Part shown: in pieces, positions 1 through 10,640 of the stretch
Numbering within the stretch: position 1 is the stretch's first letter
How the letters are laid out: each line of letters starts with the position of its first letter
Assembly: GCF_000472505.1 (NCBI RefSeq)
Contig: NZ_AWZR01000005.1
Location: forward strand, 1-64,000
Reading direction: 5' to 3'
Length of the DNA stretch: 64,000 nucleotides
Source of the DNA: Luteimonas sp. J29
Lineage (GTDB): Bacteria; Pseudomonadota; Gammaproteobacteria; Xanthomonadales; Xanthomonadaceae
Translations under genes and position numbers: made by a program
The notes under the pieces: model-generated
Seen by the model: only the letters and a program-made list of their open reading frames with translations
Databases searched by the model: none
Told to the model about the DNA's origin: nothing

Positions 1-1
1 G

Positions 2-985
2 GCGCAGGACTACGACGACCGCTGGTACCTCACCGGTTCGGTCGGATACAACCTGCAGGACGAAGACCGTCGTACGGACGACGCGTTCGCCGCCGCCCTG
101 GGCGTGGGCCGCTTCATCAGCCCCGAGTGGTCGGTGGAAGGCGCGCTGAACTACCAGAACCCGCAGTTCAAGCACAACAGCGACCTGCTGTGGAGCCAGT
201 ACGGCGTGTCGGTGGACTTCCGCCGCCACTTCATCAGCGAGGAGCGCAACTGGGCCCCGTACCTGCTGTTCGGCCTGGGCTACCAGCGTTCGGAAGAGGA
301 GTACGTGGCGACGTCGGGCACCGAATCGCCGCTGCAGCGCGAGGACGGCAACCTGGCGGCGAAGGTCGGCGTGGGCGTGCAGGGTGACTTCTCGCGCCGC
401 GTGGCGGTGCGTGCCGAACTGGCGACCCGCTTCGACTTCGACACCAGCAGCTACGCGGCCGAGAGCGGCACCGACTCGTCGGGCTACCCGCACCAGATGG
501 AGGAGAGCTACTTCTCCGACGTGATCGCGTCGCTGGGCGTGATCATCCCGCTGGGTCCGGAGCCGACCAAGCCGGTGGCCCCGCCGCCGCCGCCGCCGGC
601 GGCCGAGCCGGCTCCGCCGCCGCCGCCGGCGCCGATCACGATCGACCTGAACGGCGTGAACTTCGACTTCGACAAGGCGACGCTGCGTCCTGACGCGGTG
701 CAGATCCTGAACGAGGCGGTGGAGATCCTGCGCCGCTATCCGGAGCTGCGCGTGGAAGTGGCCGGCCACACCGACCTGTGCGGTCCGGACGCCTACAACC
801 AGCGCCTGTCGGAGCGTCGTGCGGCCGCGGTGTACGACTACCTGACCAGCAACGGCATCGACGCCAGCCGTCTATCGGGCCCGGTGGGTTACGGCGAGAG
901 CCGTCCGCTGGAGCCGACCCCGCAGACGCTGCCGGGGTGCAAGAGCGAGGTGAACCGTCGCACCGAGCTGAACGTCCAGAACTGA
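2..985 (+). CDS. OmpA-family outer membrane protein (5' end outside window)
   Basis: The reading frame is open from the first bases, so the start and signal peptide lie outside the window. The visible part begins in an eight-stranded OmpA-type beta-barrel with alternating aromatic strands. A Pro/Ala linker follows (about 570-630), then a C-terminal OmpA peptidoglycan-binding domain. Diagnostic motifs are FDFDKATLRPD, GHTDLCG, YNQRLSERRAAAV and NRRTEL near the end. The Asp of GHTD and the Arg of NRRTEL are the usual diaminopimelate contacts. Two Cys in this domain (DLCGP and LPGCK) could form a disulfide, as in other xanthomonad OmpA proteins. Inferred role: anchoring the outer membrane to peptidoglycan. 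A strong terminator follows directly. An internal GTG at 104 should not be taken as the start. Confidence 0.93.
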   Translation, partial: AQDYDDRWYLTGSVGYNLQDEDRRTDDAFAAALGVGRFISPEWSVEGALNYQNPQFKHNSDLLWSQYGVSVDFRRHFISEERNWAPYLLFGLGYQRSEEEYVATSGTESPLQREDGNLAAKVGVGVQGDFSRRVAVRAELATRFDFDTSSYAAESGTDSSGYPHQMEESYFSDVIASLGVIIPLGPEPTKPVAPPPPPPAAEPAPPPPPAPITIDLNGVNFDFDKATLRPDAVQILNEAVEILRRYPELRVEVAGHTDLCGPDAYNQRLSERRAAAVYDYLTSNGIDASRLSGPVGYGESRPLEPTPQTLPGCKSEVNRRTELNVQN

Positions 986-1007
986 TCCGGACGCACAGTG
1001 CAGACCA

Positions 1008-1039
1008 GGAAGCCCGGCCACGTGCCGGGCTTCCTTTTT
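1008..1039 (+). terminator. Rho-independent terminator after the ompA-like gene
   Basis: A perfect 11-bp stem (1008-1018 with 1024-1034, GGAAGCCCGGC/GCCGGGCTTCC) with a 5-nt loop is followed by five T (1035-1039). It lies 22 nt after the stop codon. Confidence 0.92.
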
Positions 1040-1071
1040 GTGCGCGGTCGCCCGCCGTGGCATCCATGCCC

Positions 1072-1099
1072 TTGTCGTCGCCTCAGGCGCTGCTACACT
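1072..1099 (+). promoter_or_regulatory. Predicted sigma70 promoter of the small exported protein
   Basis: TTGTCG (1072-1077), 16 nt, then TACACT (1094-1099) preceded by TG at 1091-1092, giving an extended -10 (TGCTACACT). The expected transcript start is near 1106, about 23 nt before the ATG. Confidence 0.55.
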
Positions 1100-1128
1100 C
1101 CGCCGCAACTGTGCAAGGGGTAGCGACG

Positions 1129-1611
1129 ATGCGTGGACTGGCGATGGTGGTGCTTTCGATGGCGGCGTTCGGCGCGCAGGCGTCGTCGAGCCAGTGCCAG
1201 GACATCGCCGCCCGGCCGACGGCGGTGCGTCCCACCGTCCTCACGCCGGTGGCGGCCGGCTTCGCGGTGGTCAATCCGCAGCTGGGTTCGCAGCGTGGCG
1301 TGCTGGCGCCCGACTACGACGAGACGCAGTCGGTCGACAACGTGCTCTGGCGCCTGAAGGTGGAAGGCTGCCGCAGCCTGGCCGCGGCCCCCGCCGCGAC
1401 CGCCACCCCGGCCGGCTACGTGAAGAAGACCGAATTCGACAACACGCCGTACCGGTTCAACATGACCCAGAACGGCCGGCGCATGACGGCCGACGATTTC
1501 GACGCGTGGCTGCAGGCCAACGGCTACAGCGCCGGTCGCCGCGTCGATCCCAACGCGCAGCAGCAGGCGCCCGCCGAGGCCGGCGCCGCCGAGGCCGCGC
1601 CGCAGCAGTAA
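1129..1611 (+). CDS. Small exported protein of unknown function
   Basis: 160 residues. The ATG at 1129 follows AAGGGG (1115-1120) at good distance; the frame is open further upstream but without a better start. The N-terminus is a signal peptide (MRGLAMVVLSMAAFGAQA) with likely cleavage after AQA. The mature part has one Cys near its start (SSQCQD) and one about 60 residues later (VEGCRS), which could pair. The central segment contains NTPYRFNMTQNGRRMTADDF, and the C-terminus is a low-complexity Gln/Ala/Glu tail. The gene has its own promoter and sits between ompA and the convergent kbl. I do not recognise the family; a periplasmic location follows only from the signal peptide. Confidence 0.75.
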   Translation: MRGLAMVVLSMAAFGAQASSSQCQDIAARPTAVRPTVLTPVAAGFAVVNPQLGSQRGVLAPDYDETQSVDNVLWRLKVEGCRSLAAAPAATATPAGYVKKTEFDNTPYRFNMTQNGRRMTADDFDAWLQANGYSAGRRVDPNAQQQAPAEAGAAEAAPQQ

Positions 1612-1618
1612 GGCGCGA

Positions 1619-1643
1619 GGGCCGCGGCAGGGTGCCGCGACCC
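1619..1643. terminator. Hairpin between convergent genes
   Basis: Arms CGCGGCA (1623-1629) and TGCCGCG (1633-1639) with a GGG loop are extended by GGG/CCC after one mismatch. The hairpin lies between a stop at 1611 and the kbl stop at 1657. There is no T run, so terminator function is an inference from position. Confidence 0.4.
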
Positions 1644-1656
1644 GCCCGGCGCGTGC

Positions 1657-2850
<1,194 letters not shown>

Positions 2851-2932
2851 CGGTGGAACCTCCTGTCGCCCAAGGGCAGGGTATGGGGGCGGACGCGTGC
2901 GTCGCGGGGCGCCGTGAAGTGTCTGGCCGGGC

Positions 2933-3967
2933 TCAGGTCCAGCTCAGCACGACCTTCCCGCACTTGCCGCCTTCCATCAGGTCGAAGCCCTTCTGGAAGT
3001 CGTCGGCGTGCAGCTGGTGGCTGAGCACCTTGCCGAGCGGGAAGCCCGACAGCACCAGCTGGGTCATCTTGTACCAGGTCTCGTACATGCGACGGCCGTA
3101 GATGCCCTGCACGGTCAGGCCCTTGAAGATGATCCGGTCCCAGTCCACGCCCGCGCCCTTGGGCAGGATGCCGAGCAGGGCGACCTTGCCGCCGTGGTAC
3201 ATGGCGTCGAGCATGTCGTTGAAGGCGCGCGGGTTGCCGCTCATCTCCAGGCCCACGTCGAAGCCGTCCATGTGCAGGTCGGCCATCACGTCCTTCAGCG
3301 AGGTGTTGGCGACGTTGACCACGCGCGTGGCGCCCATGTCGGCGGCCAGCTTGAGCCGGTAGTCGTTGACGTCGGTCACGACCACGTTGCGGGCGCCGAT
3401 GTGCTTGCAGATGCCGGCCGCCATGACCCCGATCGGGCCGGCGCCGGTGATCAGCACGTCCTCGCCGACCACGTCGAACTCGAGCGCGCAGTGCGCGGCG
3501 TTGCCGTAGGGGTCGAAGAACGCGGCCAGCTCGCTCGGCACCTGGTCGGGCACCGGCCACAGGTTGCTGGCCGGCATGACGATGTACTCGGCGAAGGCGC
3601 CGTCGCGGTTCACGCCGATGCCGACCGTGTTCGGACACAGGTGCTGCTTGCCGGCGCGGCAGTTGCGGCAGTGGCCGCAGACGATGTGGCCCTCGGCCGA
3701 CACGCGCTGGCCGACGCTGTAGCCCGACACGCCCGGACCGAGCGCCGCGACGCGGCCGACGAACTCGTGGCCGACCACCAGACCCTGCCGGATCGTGCGC
3801 TGGGCCCACTCGTCCCAGAGGTAGATGTGCAGGTCGGTGCCGCAGATGGCGGTCTTCTCGACCCGGATCAGCACCTCGTTGGGGCCGGGGGCCGGGACCG
3901 GCACCTCCTCCATCCACAGGCCCTTGGCGGTCTCGCGCTTGACCAGCGCCTTCATGGTTTGGCTCAT
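2933..3967 (-). CDS. tdh: L-threonine 3-dehydrogenase
   Basis: 344 residues. A zinc-dependent medium-chain dehydrogenase oxidising L-threonine to 2-amino-3-ketobutyrate with NAD+. Seen: the catalytic zinc site [15 protein letters not shown] and GHEFVG, the structural-zinc Cys cluster [15 protein letters not shown], and the Rossmann motif [11 protein letters not shown]. The start is ATG 3967 with AGGAC six bases upstream; an in-frame Met at 3955 (MKALVK) is the alternative and matches shorter homologues. The frame stays open for another 775 codons upstream, but this runs antisense to the peptidase gene and is not coding. It is followed by kbl. Confidence 0.97.
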   Translation of the reverse strand: MSQTMKALVKRETAKGLWMEEVPVPAPGPNEVLIRVEKTAICGTDLHIYLWDEWAQRTIRQGLVVGHEFVGRVAALGPGVSGYSVGQRVSAEGHIVCGHCRNCRAGKQHLCPNTVGIGVNRDGAFAEYIVMPASNLWPVPDQVPSELAAFFDPYGNAAHCALEFDVVGEDVLITGAGPIGVMAAGICKHIGARNVVVTDVNDYRLKLAADMGATRVVNVANTSLKDVMADLHMDGFDVGLEMSGNPRAFNDMLDAMYHGGKVALLGILPKGAGVDWDRIIFKGLTVQGIYGRRMYETWYKMTQLVLSGFPLGKVLSHQLHADDFQKGFDLMEGGKCGKVVLSWT

Positions 3968-3994
3968 CGTGCCGTCCTGGAGGAGGGGGCGGAA

Positions 3995-4000
3995 AGTATA
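3995..4000 (-). promoter_or_regulatory. Predicted -10 element of tdh-kbl
   Basis: TATACT on the minus strand, 27 nt upstream of the tdh ATG, within a short A/T-richer patch. No convincing -35 hexamer lies at 16-18 nt, so strength is uncertain. Confidence 0.4.
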
Positions 4001-4063
4001 AGTTGCACCGGCAACCGAGCGCGCCTCCGCGCCGCCCCGTGGGCCGGGCGGGGGCAGGGGGTC

Positions 4064-4069
4064 TAGAAT
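4064..4069 (+). promoter_or_regulatory. Predicted -10 element of the first S46 peptidase
   Basis: TAGAAT 31 nt upstream of the ATG. The same CTAGAATCC context recurs before the THX gene (19675-19683). No clear -35 is visible. Confidence 0.4.
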
Positions 4070-4099
4070 CCCGACTCTTTCACCTGGAACCGTTCCGGC

Positions 4100-6277
4100 A
4101 TGCGTCGTATCGCCCCGACCCTGGCCACGCTGGCCCTGGCCTTCGCCCCCGTTCCCGCGGCCCTGGCCGACGAAGGCATGTGGCTGCCTTCGCAGCTGCC
4201 CGACGTCGCCGGGGAGATGCGGGCGGCGGGCTACCGCGGCGATCCGGCCGGACTGGCCGACCTGACCGCGGCTCCGATGAACGCGGTGGTGCGCGTCGGC
4301 GGCGGGACCGGCGCCTTCGTCTCGGCGCAGGGCCTGGTGCTGACCAACCACCACGTCGCCTTCGGCGTGATCCAGTACAACAGCGGCAAGGGCCGGGACG
4401 GCGTCGAGCGCGACCTGATCGGGGAGGGCTACATCGCCCCGGACCGCACGGCCGAACTCCCGGCCAGCCCCGACTTCCGCGTGCTGGTGACCACCGGCTT
4501 CGACCGGATCACCGACCGCGTGCTCGAAGCCGCCCGCGGCCGGACGGGCCGCGCCTACCACGATGCGGTCGATGCCGCCGGCAAGGCCGCGGTGGCCGAG
4601 TGCGAGGCCGAACCCGGCTACCGGTGCTCGATGGCGACCATGGACTACGGCCGCGACTTCTACCTGGTACGCCAGCTGGAACTGCGCGACGTGCGCCTGG
4701 TCTATGCGCCGCCGAGCGCGATCGGCCGCTACGGCGACGAGATCGACAACTTCATGTGGCCGCGCCACAGCGGCGACTTCACCCTGCTGCGCGCCTACGT
4801 CGGGCCCGACGGGAAGCCGGCGCCGTACGCGCCCGGCAACGTGCCCTATGCGCCCCCGTCGCACCTGCAAGTGTCGGTGGAGCCGGTCCGGGAGGGCGAC
4901 TTCGCCATGCTCGCCGGCTATCCCGGCACGACCTACCGCCATCGCACCGCGTCGGAGTTCCGCGACCAGGTCGAGTCGCAGCTGCCCTGGCGCGTGGACA
5001 CCTTCGGCGCCCTCGTCGACGTGCTGGAACGGGCCGGTGCCCGCGACCGCGCCGCCGCCACCCTCTACGCCTCGCAGCTGGCCAGCCTGAAGAACAACCT
5101 CAAGCGCGCCCGGGGCGAACTCGACGGACTGCGCCGCAGCGACGCGGTGGCCGTGCGCGCGCAGGACGAGGCGCGGATGCTGGCCTGGGTCGAGCGCCAG
5201 CCGGACGCGGCGCGGATGCGCCGCGACGTCGCCGCCACCGAGCGCCTGCTGGCGGACGCCAGGGCGACCCGCGAGCGCGACCAGCTGTTCGGCCTGATGC
5301 GCAGCCAGACCCAGCTGCTGCGCAGCGCCCTGCAGCTGCAGCGGCTCGCGGTCGAACGCGGCAAGCCCGATCCGGAGCGCGAGAGCGGCTACCAGCAGCG
5401 CGACGAAGCACTGATCGAGGGCCAGCTGCGCCAGGTGCAGCGCCGCTACGCGCCCGAGGTCGAGCAGGCCCTGCTGGCCGAACTGCTGCGGCGCTACCAC
5501 GCGTTGCCGGCCGGCCAGCGCCTGCCCGAGGTCGATGTGGTCTTCGGTGCCGACGAGGCCGCCAGCAGGCAGGCGCTGGCGCGGCTGTACGGGCAGACCC
5601 GGCTCGGCGACGAGGAGGTCAGGCTGGCGCTGTTCAAGGCTTCGCCCGAGGCCATCGCCGCCGACGCCGACCCGCTGATGCGCGCCGCCGCGGTCCTGCT
5701 GCCGGCGGTGCTGCGGCTCGAGGCCGAGGAGAAGGAACGCGCGGGCGAGCTCCTGCGCCTGCGGCCGACCTACATGCGGGCCCTGGGTGGTTTCCGCGCC
5801 TCGCGGGGGCAGGCGGTGTATCCGGACGCGAACGGCACCCTGCGGGTGAGCTTCGGGCGGGTCAGCCCGATGTCGCCGCGCGACGCCGTCGACTACCGGC
5901 CGCTGACGACGGTGGCCGGGATCCTCGAGAAGCACACCGGCATCGAGCCCTTCGACGCGCCGCCCGCGCTGCGCGAGGCGATCGCCCGCGGCGACTTCGG
6001 CAGTACCGCCGACCCGACGCTCGGCACCCAGACCGTGAACTTCCTCACCAACCTCGACACCACCGGCGGCAACTCCGGTTCGCCGGTGCTCGACGCCGAC
6101 AATCGCCTGGTGGGGTTGAACTTCGACAGCAACTGGGAGGCGGTCAGCGCCAGCTGGATGTTCGATCCGCGCTACAAGCGCGCGATCCACGTCGACATGC
6201 GCTACATGCGCTGGCTGATGGCCAAGGTCTACCCGGCGCCGCACCTGCTCGCGGAGATGAGCCTGCCGGCGCAGTGA
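4100..6277 (+). CDS. S46 family dipeptidyl-peptidase (first of a tandem pair)
   Basis: 725 residues. The signal peptide [23 protein letters not shown] is followed by DEGMW, the typical mature start of S46 enzymes, so the protein is periplasmic. S46 peptidases remove dipeptides from peptide N-termini. Triad by motif: His85 (LTNHHVAFG), Asp226 (MWPRHSGDF) and Ser659 ([12 protein letters not shown]). Asp676, which corresponds to the Asp binding the substrate amino group, is conserved (NFDSNWE). The next residue, which sets S1 preference in characterised enzymes (Gly in DPP7/DAP BII, Arg in DPP11), is Ser677 here. The usual DNWMWPRH motif is DNFMWPRH. A second S46 gene begins 43 nt later. The substrate cannot be called. 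Confidence 0.93.
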   Translation: MRRIAPTLATLALAFAPVPAALADEGMWLPSQLPDVAGEMRAAGYRGDPAGLADLTAAPMNAVVRVGGGTGAFVSAQGLVLTNHHVAFGVIQYNSGKGRDGVERDLIGEGYIAPDRTAELPASPDFRVLVTTGFDRITDRVLEAARGRTGRAYHDAVDAAGKAAVAECEAEPGYRCSMATMDYGRDFYLVRQLELRDVRLVYAPPSAIGRYGDEIDNFMWPRHSGDFTLLRAYVGPDGKPAPYAPGNVPYAPPSHLQVSVEPVREGDFAMLAGYPGTTYRHRTASEFRDQVESQLPWRVDTFGALVDVLERAGARDRAAATLYASQLASLKNNLKRARGELDGLRRSDAVAVRAQDEARMLAWVERQPDAARMRRDVAATERLLADARATRERDQLFGLMRSQTQLLRSALQLQRLAVERGKPDPERESGYQQRDEALIEGQLRQVQRRYAPEVEQALLAELLRRYHALPAGQRLPEVDVVFGADEAASRQALARLYGQTRLGDEEVRLALFKASPEAIAADADPLMRAAAVLLPAVLRLEAEEKERAGELLRLRPTYMRALGGFRASRGQAVYPDANGTLRVSFGRVSPMSPRDAVDYRPLTTVAGILEKHTGIEPFDAPPALREAIARGDFGSTADPTLGTQTVNFLTNLDTTGGNSGSPVLDADNRLVGLNFDSNWEAVSASWMFDPRYKRAIHVDMRYMRWLMAKVYPAPHLLAEMSLPAQ

Positions 6278-6320
6278 CCCCGCGTCCCGCATCCTTCAAC
6301 ACACGAACCGAGGAACGACG

Positions 6321-8474
6321 ATGAGAACGACTCTCCTGGCAGCCGCCCTGCTGGTGGCCGGCACGGCCCATGCGGCCGAGGGCATGTGGGTCCCGCAGCA
6401 GCTGCCGGAGATTTCCGCGGCGCTGAAGAAGGCCGGGCTCAAGCTCGACCCGAAGCAGCTGGCCGACCTCACCGGCGACCCGCTGGGCGCGGTGGTCTCG
6501 CTCGGCGGTTGCACCGCCAGCTTCGTCTCGCCGCAGGGCCTGGTGGCGACCAACCACCACTGCGCCTACGGCGCGATCCAGCTCAACTCGACCCCGGAGA
6601 ACAACCTGCTGCGCGACGGCTTCAACGCCGCGGGGCAGGGCGACGAGATCACGGCCGGGCCGAACGCGCGCATCTACGTGCTCGATTCGATCACCGACGT
6701 CAGCGATCGCGTTCAGGCGGCGATCGCCGCCGCCGACGGCCCGCTCGGGCGCACCCGCGCCCTGGATGCGGTCGAGAAGCAGCTGGTGTCCGAGTGCGAG
6801 GCCGAGCCGGGTTACCGTTGCAGCCTCTACAGCTTCCTCGGCGGCAACACCTACCGCCTGTTCCGCAACCTCGAGATCCGCGACGTGCGGCTGGTCTATG
6901 CGCCGCCCGGCGGCGTCGGCAATTTCGGCGGCGAGGTCGATAACTGGATGTGGCCGCGCCACACCGGCGACTTCGCCTTCTACCGTGCGTACGTGGGGCC
7001 CGACGGCAAGCCGGCGGCGTTCTCGCCGGACAACGTGCCGTACCAGCCTCGCCACTGGCTGAAGATCGCCGACCGCCCGCTGCGCGAGGGCAGCTTCGTG
7101 ATGGTCGCCGGCTACCCGGGCCGTACCAGCCGTTACGCGCTGGCCGGCGAGTTCGAGGACACGGTGGAATGGACCTATCCCTCGATCGTGCGCCACTACC
7201 GCGCGATGGCCGCGCTGGTGGAGGAGCGCGGCAAGGCCGACCCCGACATCGAGGTCCGATACGCCAGCACCGTGCGCGGCTGGGAAAACACGATGAAGAA
7301 CTACCAGGGCCAGCTCGAGGGCTTCGCCCGGATCGGCGCGGCGGAGCGCAAGCGCGCCGAGGAAGACGCCGTGCTGGCCTGGCTGGCCGGTCGCGGCGAC
7401 GAGGGCGCGGCGGCGGTCGAGGCGCACCGCAAGCTGGTCGAGCTGGACGAGGCCGAGCGCGCCACCCGCGACCGCGACCTGGTGCTGCGCATGCTCCATA
7501 ACACCGGCGCGCTCTCGGCCGCGATCACGCTGTACAGGCTGGCGGTCGAGCGCGAGAAGCCCGACGCCGAACGCGAGCAGGGCTACCAGGAGCGCGACCT
7601 GCCCACGATCGAGGGCGGGCTGCGGCAGATGGAGCGACGTTACGTGGCGGCGATGGACCGTGAGCTGCAGCGCTACTGGCTGTCGGAGTACGTCAAGCTG
7701 CCGGTGGAGCAGCGCGTGCCGGCACTCGACAAGTGGCTCGGCGGCGACGGCGAGGCGGCGGTCGAGGCCGCGCTCGACCGGCTGGCGAAGTCCAGGGTCG
7801 GCGAGACCCCGGTGCGCATGGCCTGGTTCGAGGCCGGGCGCAAGGAGCTCGAAGGCAACCGCGACCCGGCGATCGCGTACGCGGTGGCGATGATGCCGAC
7901 CCTGCTCGAGCTGGAGCAGGAACGCAAGGTCCGCGCCGGCGAGCGCCTGGCGGCACGCCCGGTGTACCTGCAGGCGATGGCGGACTACCGCCGCAGCCAG
8001 GGCGGCAGCGTATACCCGGACGCGAACTCCTCGCTGCGCATCACCTTCGGCAACGTGGTTCCGTACACCGGCCTGGACGGCACCCGGCACCAGGCCTTCA
8101 CCCGGCTCGAGGAGGTGGCGGCCAAGGCCACCGGCGAAGCGCCGTTCGATGCGCCGCAGGCGCTGCTCGACGCGGTCGCGCAAGGGCGACACGGGGGCCT
8201 GGCCGACCGCCGCCTGCGCACGGTGCCGGTGAACTTCCTGTCGGACCTGGACGTGACCGGCGGCAATTCCGGCTCGCCCGTCCTCGACGCGCAGGGCCGC
8301 CTGGTCGGCCTGCTGTTCGACATGAACTGGGAAGCGGTGGTGTCGAACTGGGTGTTCGACGCCGGCATGACCCGCACCATCTCGGTCGACCAGCGCTACA
8401 TGCGCTGGATCATGCAGGAGGTGTTCCCGGCGCCGCGGCTGCTGGAGGAAATGGGCGTCCCGGCCGGGCGCTGA
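6321..8474 (+). CDS. S46 family dipeptidyl-peptidase (second of a tandem pair)
   Basis: 717 residues. The start has AGGA in front (GAGGAACGACG then ATG). The signal peptide is MRTTLLAAALLVAGTAHA, with mature AEGMWVPQQL. Triad by motif: His80 (ATNHHCAYG), Asp217 (MWPRHTGDF) and Ser650 ([10 protein letters not shown]). Asp667 of LFDMNWE matches the amino-terminus-binding Asp of the family, and the adjacent specificity position is Met668, neither Gly nor Arg. The protein is alignable by eye with its upstream neighbour over its whole length, so the pair arose by duplication and diverged. Together they probably process peptides in the periplasm with different side-chain preferences. Confidence 0.93.
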   Translation: MRTTLLAAALLVAGTAHAAEGMWVPQQLPEISAALKKAGLKLDPKQLADLTGDPLGAVVSLGGCTASFVSPQGLVATNHHCAYGAIQLNSTPENNLLRDGFNAAGQGDEITAGPNARIYVLDSITDVSDRVQAAIAAADGPLGRTRALDAVEKQLVSECEAEPGYRCSLYSFLGGNTYRLFRNLEIRDVRLVYAPPGGVGNFGGEVDNWMWPRHTGDFAFYRAYVGPDGKPAAFSPDNVPYQPRHWLKIADRPLREGSFVMVAGYPGRTSRYALAGEFEDTVEWTYPSIVRHYRAMAALVEERGKADPDIEVRYASTVRGWENTMKNYQGQLEGFARIGAAERKRAEEDAVLAWLAGRGDEGAAAVEAHRKLVELDEAERATRDRDLVLRMLHNTGALSAAITLYRLAVEREKPDAEREQGYQERDLPTIEGGLRQMERRYVAAMDRELQRYWLSEYVKLPVEQRVPALDKWLGGDGEAAVEAALDRLAKSRVGETPVRMAWFEAGRKELEGNRDPAIAYAVAMMPTLLELEQERKVRAGERLAARPVYLQAMADYRRSQGGSVYPDANSSLRITFGNVVPYTGLDGTRHQAFTRLEEVAAKATGEAPFDAPQALLDAVAQGRHGGLADRRLRTVPVNFLSDLDVTGGNSGSPVLDAQGRLVGLLFDMNWEAVVSNWVFDAGMTRTISVDQRYMRWIMQEVFPAPRLLEEMGVPAGR

Positions 8475-8572
8475 GCCCGCGGGCGGCCGGGTTCGCTTAG
8501 ACTATGCGCCGCGCGGGCGCCGGACGCCCGCGCGCCCGCAACGCGAACCCACCTTCCTGGACCCGCAGCCGC

Positions 8573-9217
8573 ATGAGAATCCTGCTTGCCCGTCACGGCG
8601 AGACGCCGTGGAATGCCGAAGGCCGTTACCAGGGGCAGGAGGACATCCCGCTGTCGCCGGTGGGCGAGAAGCAGGCGCGGCTGCTGGGCGAACGGCTGCG
8701 CGACGTGCGCATCGACAAGGCGGTCAGTTCGCCGCTGACCCGCGCCTACCACACCGGCCAGCTGGCGCTGGGCGAGGCGCGCGCGCCGATGCTCACCACC
8801 GAGATGGGCTTCATGGAGATCGCCCACGGCACCTGGGAAGGCAAGCTCGCCAGCGAAATCGCCGAACTGGACCCGGACCTGCTGCGCGCCTGGCGCGAGG
8901 CGCCCGACACCGTGCAGATGCCGGGCGGCGAGTCGCTCAAGCAGGTGCTCGCGCGCTCGTGGGAGGCGCTGGAGTGGTCGGTCGAGGGCCTTGGCGGCAA
9001 CGACACCCTGCTGGTCGTCGCGCACGACGCGGTCAACCGCGTGATCCTGTGCAACGTGCTGGGCATCCCGCTGTCGCGGCTGTGGTCGTTCCGGCAGGCG
9101 CCGACCACGCTCAACCTGCTCGAGGGCGACGACCTGTCGCGCCTGGAGGTGGTGCGGCTCAACGACTGCTCGCACCACACGGCCTTCTTCGGCGAGGCGG
9201 TGCACCGGGCGCTCTGA
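8573..9217 (+). CDS. Histidine phosphatase family protein
   Basis: 214 residues. The start at 8573 is chosen because the phosphatase fold begins at once with MRILLARHGETPWN; the longer frame from 8504 adds only Arg/Pro-rich sequence. Catalytic His8 is in the RHG motif, an Arg lies in SSPLTRAYHTG, an acidic residue in MEIAHGTWEG, and the second His in VVAHDAVNR. This is the branch 1 histidine acid phosphatase (phosphoglycerate mutase-like) family, with a pattern close to GpmB and CobC-type phosphatases. No cobalamin gene is nearby, so the substrate is open. It is cytoplasmic. It precedes folC by 86 nt on the same strand. Confidence 0.9.
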   Translation: MRILLARHGETPWNAEGRYQGQEDIPLSPVGEKQARLLGERLRDVRIDKAVSSPLTRAYHTGQLALGEARAPMLTTEMGFMEIAHGTWEGKLASEIAELDPDLLRAWREAPDTVQMPGGESLKQVLARSWEALEWSVEGLGGNDTLLVVAHDAVNRVILCNVLGIPLSRLWSFRQAPTTLNLLEGDDLSRLEVVRLNDCSHHTAFFGEAVHRAL

Positions 9218-9303
9218 GCGCCGGTCGCTGCCGCGCCCGGCCGTGCGCGCCGCCGTCACGGTCGGCGCGAACCGCGATCGTCCGGCCAACCTGGTCCAAC
9301 GCC

Positions 9304-10599
9304 GTGCCTGAGACGCTGACAGACTGGCTTGCCTGGATCGAACGCCAGCATCCGCGGGCGATCGAGATGGGCCTCGATCGCGTGCGCGAGGTCGCCGCGC
9401 GCATGCGGCTGGGGCGTCCGGCCCGGCGCGTGGTCACCGTGGCCGGGACCAATGGCAAGGGTTCGACGGTCGCCTTCGTCGAGGCGATCGCGCGGGCGGC
9501 CGGGCTGCGCACCGGCGCCTACACCTCGCCGCACCTGTTCGAATACCGCGAACGCGTGCGCATCGACGGCGCCGATGCCGGCGACGACGCGCTCGTGGAG
9601 GCCTTCGCCGCGGTGGAGGCGGCGCGCCGCGCGACGCCGCTGACCTACTTCGAGTTCGGCACCCTGGCGGCGCTGTGGCTGTTCGGGCGCGCCGGACTGG
9701 ACCTGGCGATCCTCGAGGTCGGCCTCGGCGGGCGCCTGGACGCGACCAACCTGGTCGATCCGGACGTGGCCGTCATTACCACGGTCGACCTGGACCACCA
9801 GGACTGGCTGGGCCCGGACCGCGAGGCGATCGGCGCCGAGAAGGCGGGGATCGTCCGCGCCTGGAAGCCGGTGGTGCTGGGCGAGGACGACCCGCCCTCG
9901 AGCGTGCTGCGCCATGCCTACGCCCTGGGGGCGTCGGCGATCCGCGCCGGCAGCGACTTCTTCTTCGAACCGCTGGACGACGGTGGCTGGCGCTGGCGCG
10001 AACTCGACTACGCGCTGGACCTGCCGCCGCTGGCGCTCGATGCGCCGGTGCAGATGCGCAACGCGGCCACCGCGATCGCCGCGCTGCGGGCACTGGACAT
10101 CGAGTTGCCGGAGCAGGCGTTCGCGCGCGGCGTCGCCCGGACCCGCCTGCCCGGGCGGCTGCAGGCCTTCGCGCACGATGGGGTGGAGGTGCGCGTCGAC
10201 GTGGGACACAACCCGCAGGCGGCGCGCGAACTGGCCGCGTGGTTGCGTGCGCGTCCCGTGGCGGGGCGCACCCACGTGCTGTACGCGCCCCTGGCCGACA
10301 AGGATGCCGCCGGCGTGGTGGAAGCGTTCGATGGCGCGGTCGACCGCTGGTGGCTTGCCGGGACGCCGGGCGCCGGCGCGCGCGGGATCGCGATGGACGC
10401 GCTGGCCGCGCGCCTGGGCGGGAGCGCGGCCGGGAACGCACAGGCCTTCCCCGGGCCGCAGGACGCGTTGGACGTGCTGCTCATGGCCGCGGCGCCGGGC
10501 GACCGCGTGCTCGTGTTCGGGTCGTTCCACGCCGCCGAAGCCGCGTTGCGCCGGCTGCGTGGCCGGGGTTCAGAAGCCGGCGCCGACGCGGGCGTATAA
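9304..10599 (+). CDS. folC: Dihydrofolate synthase / folylpolyglutamate synthase
   Basis: 431 residues from a GTG start at 9304. No ATG is available, and PETLTDWLAWIERQHP aligns with the normal N-terminus of FolC. It is a Mur-ligase-type ATP enzyme that joins glutamate to dihydropteroate and extends the polyglutamate tail of folates. Seen: the P-loop VAGTNGKGSTVAF, YTSPHLFEYRERVRI, EVGLGGRLDATN, TTVDLDHQDWLG with AEKAGI, and the C-terminal DVGHNPQAARELA. It lies upstream of a DedD-like SPOR gene and purF, as in other gammaproteobacteria. Its stop codon is embedded in the -10 element of the next gene. Confidence 0.96.
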   Translation: MPETLTDWLAWIERQHPRAIEMGLDRVREVAARMRLGRPARRVVTVAGTNGKGSTVAFVEAIARAAGLRTGAYTSPHLFEYRERVRIDGADAGDDALVEAFAAVEAARRATPLTYFEFGTLAALWLFGRAGLDLAILEVGLGGRLDATNLVDPDVAVITTVDLDHQDWLGPDREAIGAEKAGIVRAWKPVVLGEDDPPSSVLRHAYALGASAIRAGSDFFFEPLDDGGWRWRELDYALDLPPLALDAPVQMRNAATAIAALRALDIELPEQAFARGVARTRLPGRLQAFAHDGVEVRVDVGHNPQAARELAAWLRARPVAGRTHVLYAPLADKDAAGVVEAFDGAVDRWWLAGTPGAGARGIAMDALAARLGGSAAGNAQAFPGPQDALDVLLMAAAPGDRVLVFGSFHAAEAALRRLRGRGSEAGADAGV

Positions 10600-10600
10600 T
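10595..10600 (+). promoter_or_regulatory. Consensus -10 (TATAAT) of the SPOR gene, overlapping the folC stop
   Basis: A perfect TATAAT in a very GC-rich context. Its bases 10597-10599 are the TAA stop of folC. A weak TTCAGA lies 20 nt upstream. The next ATG is 40 nt downstream. Confidence 0.5.
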
Positions 10601-10640
10601 CCGCGGGCCCGCCGCCCTTGCCGAACCTGGTCGGAACCTG

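Noticed and set aside
2933-6292. A 1119-codon minus-strand frame suggesting a fusion upstream of Tdh
   Set aside because: The part beyond 3967 is the antisense of the S46 peptidase gene with His/Arg/Gln-rich shadow composition; Tdh starts normally at 3967.
6144-8192. A 682-codon frame antisense to the second S46 peptidase
   Set aside because: Typical GC-rich shadow frame. The plus strand has signal peptide, triad and full family length.
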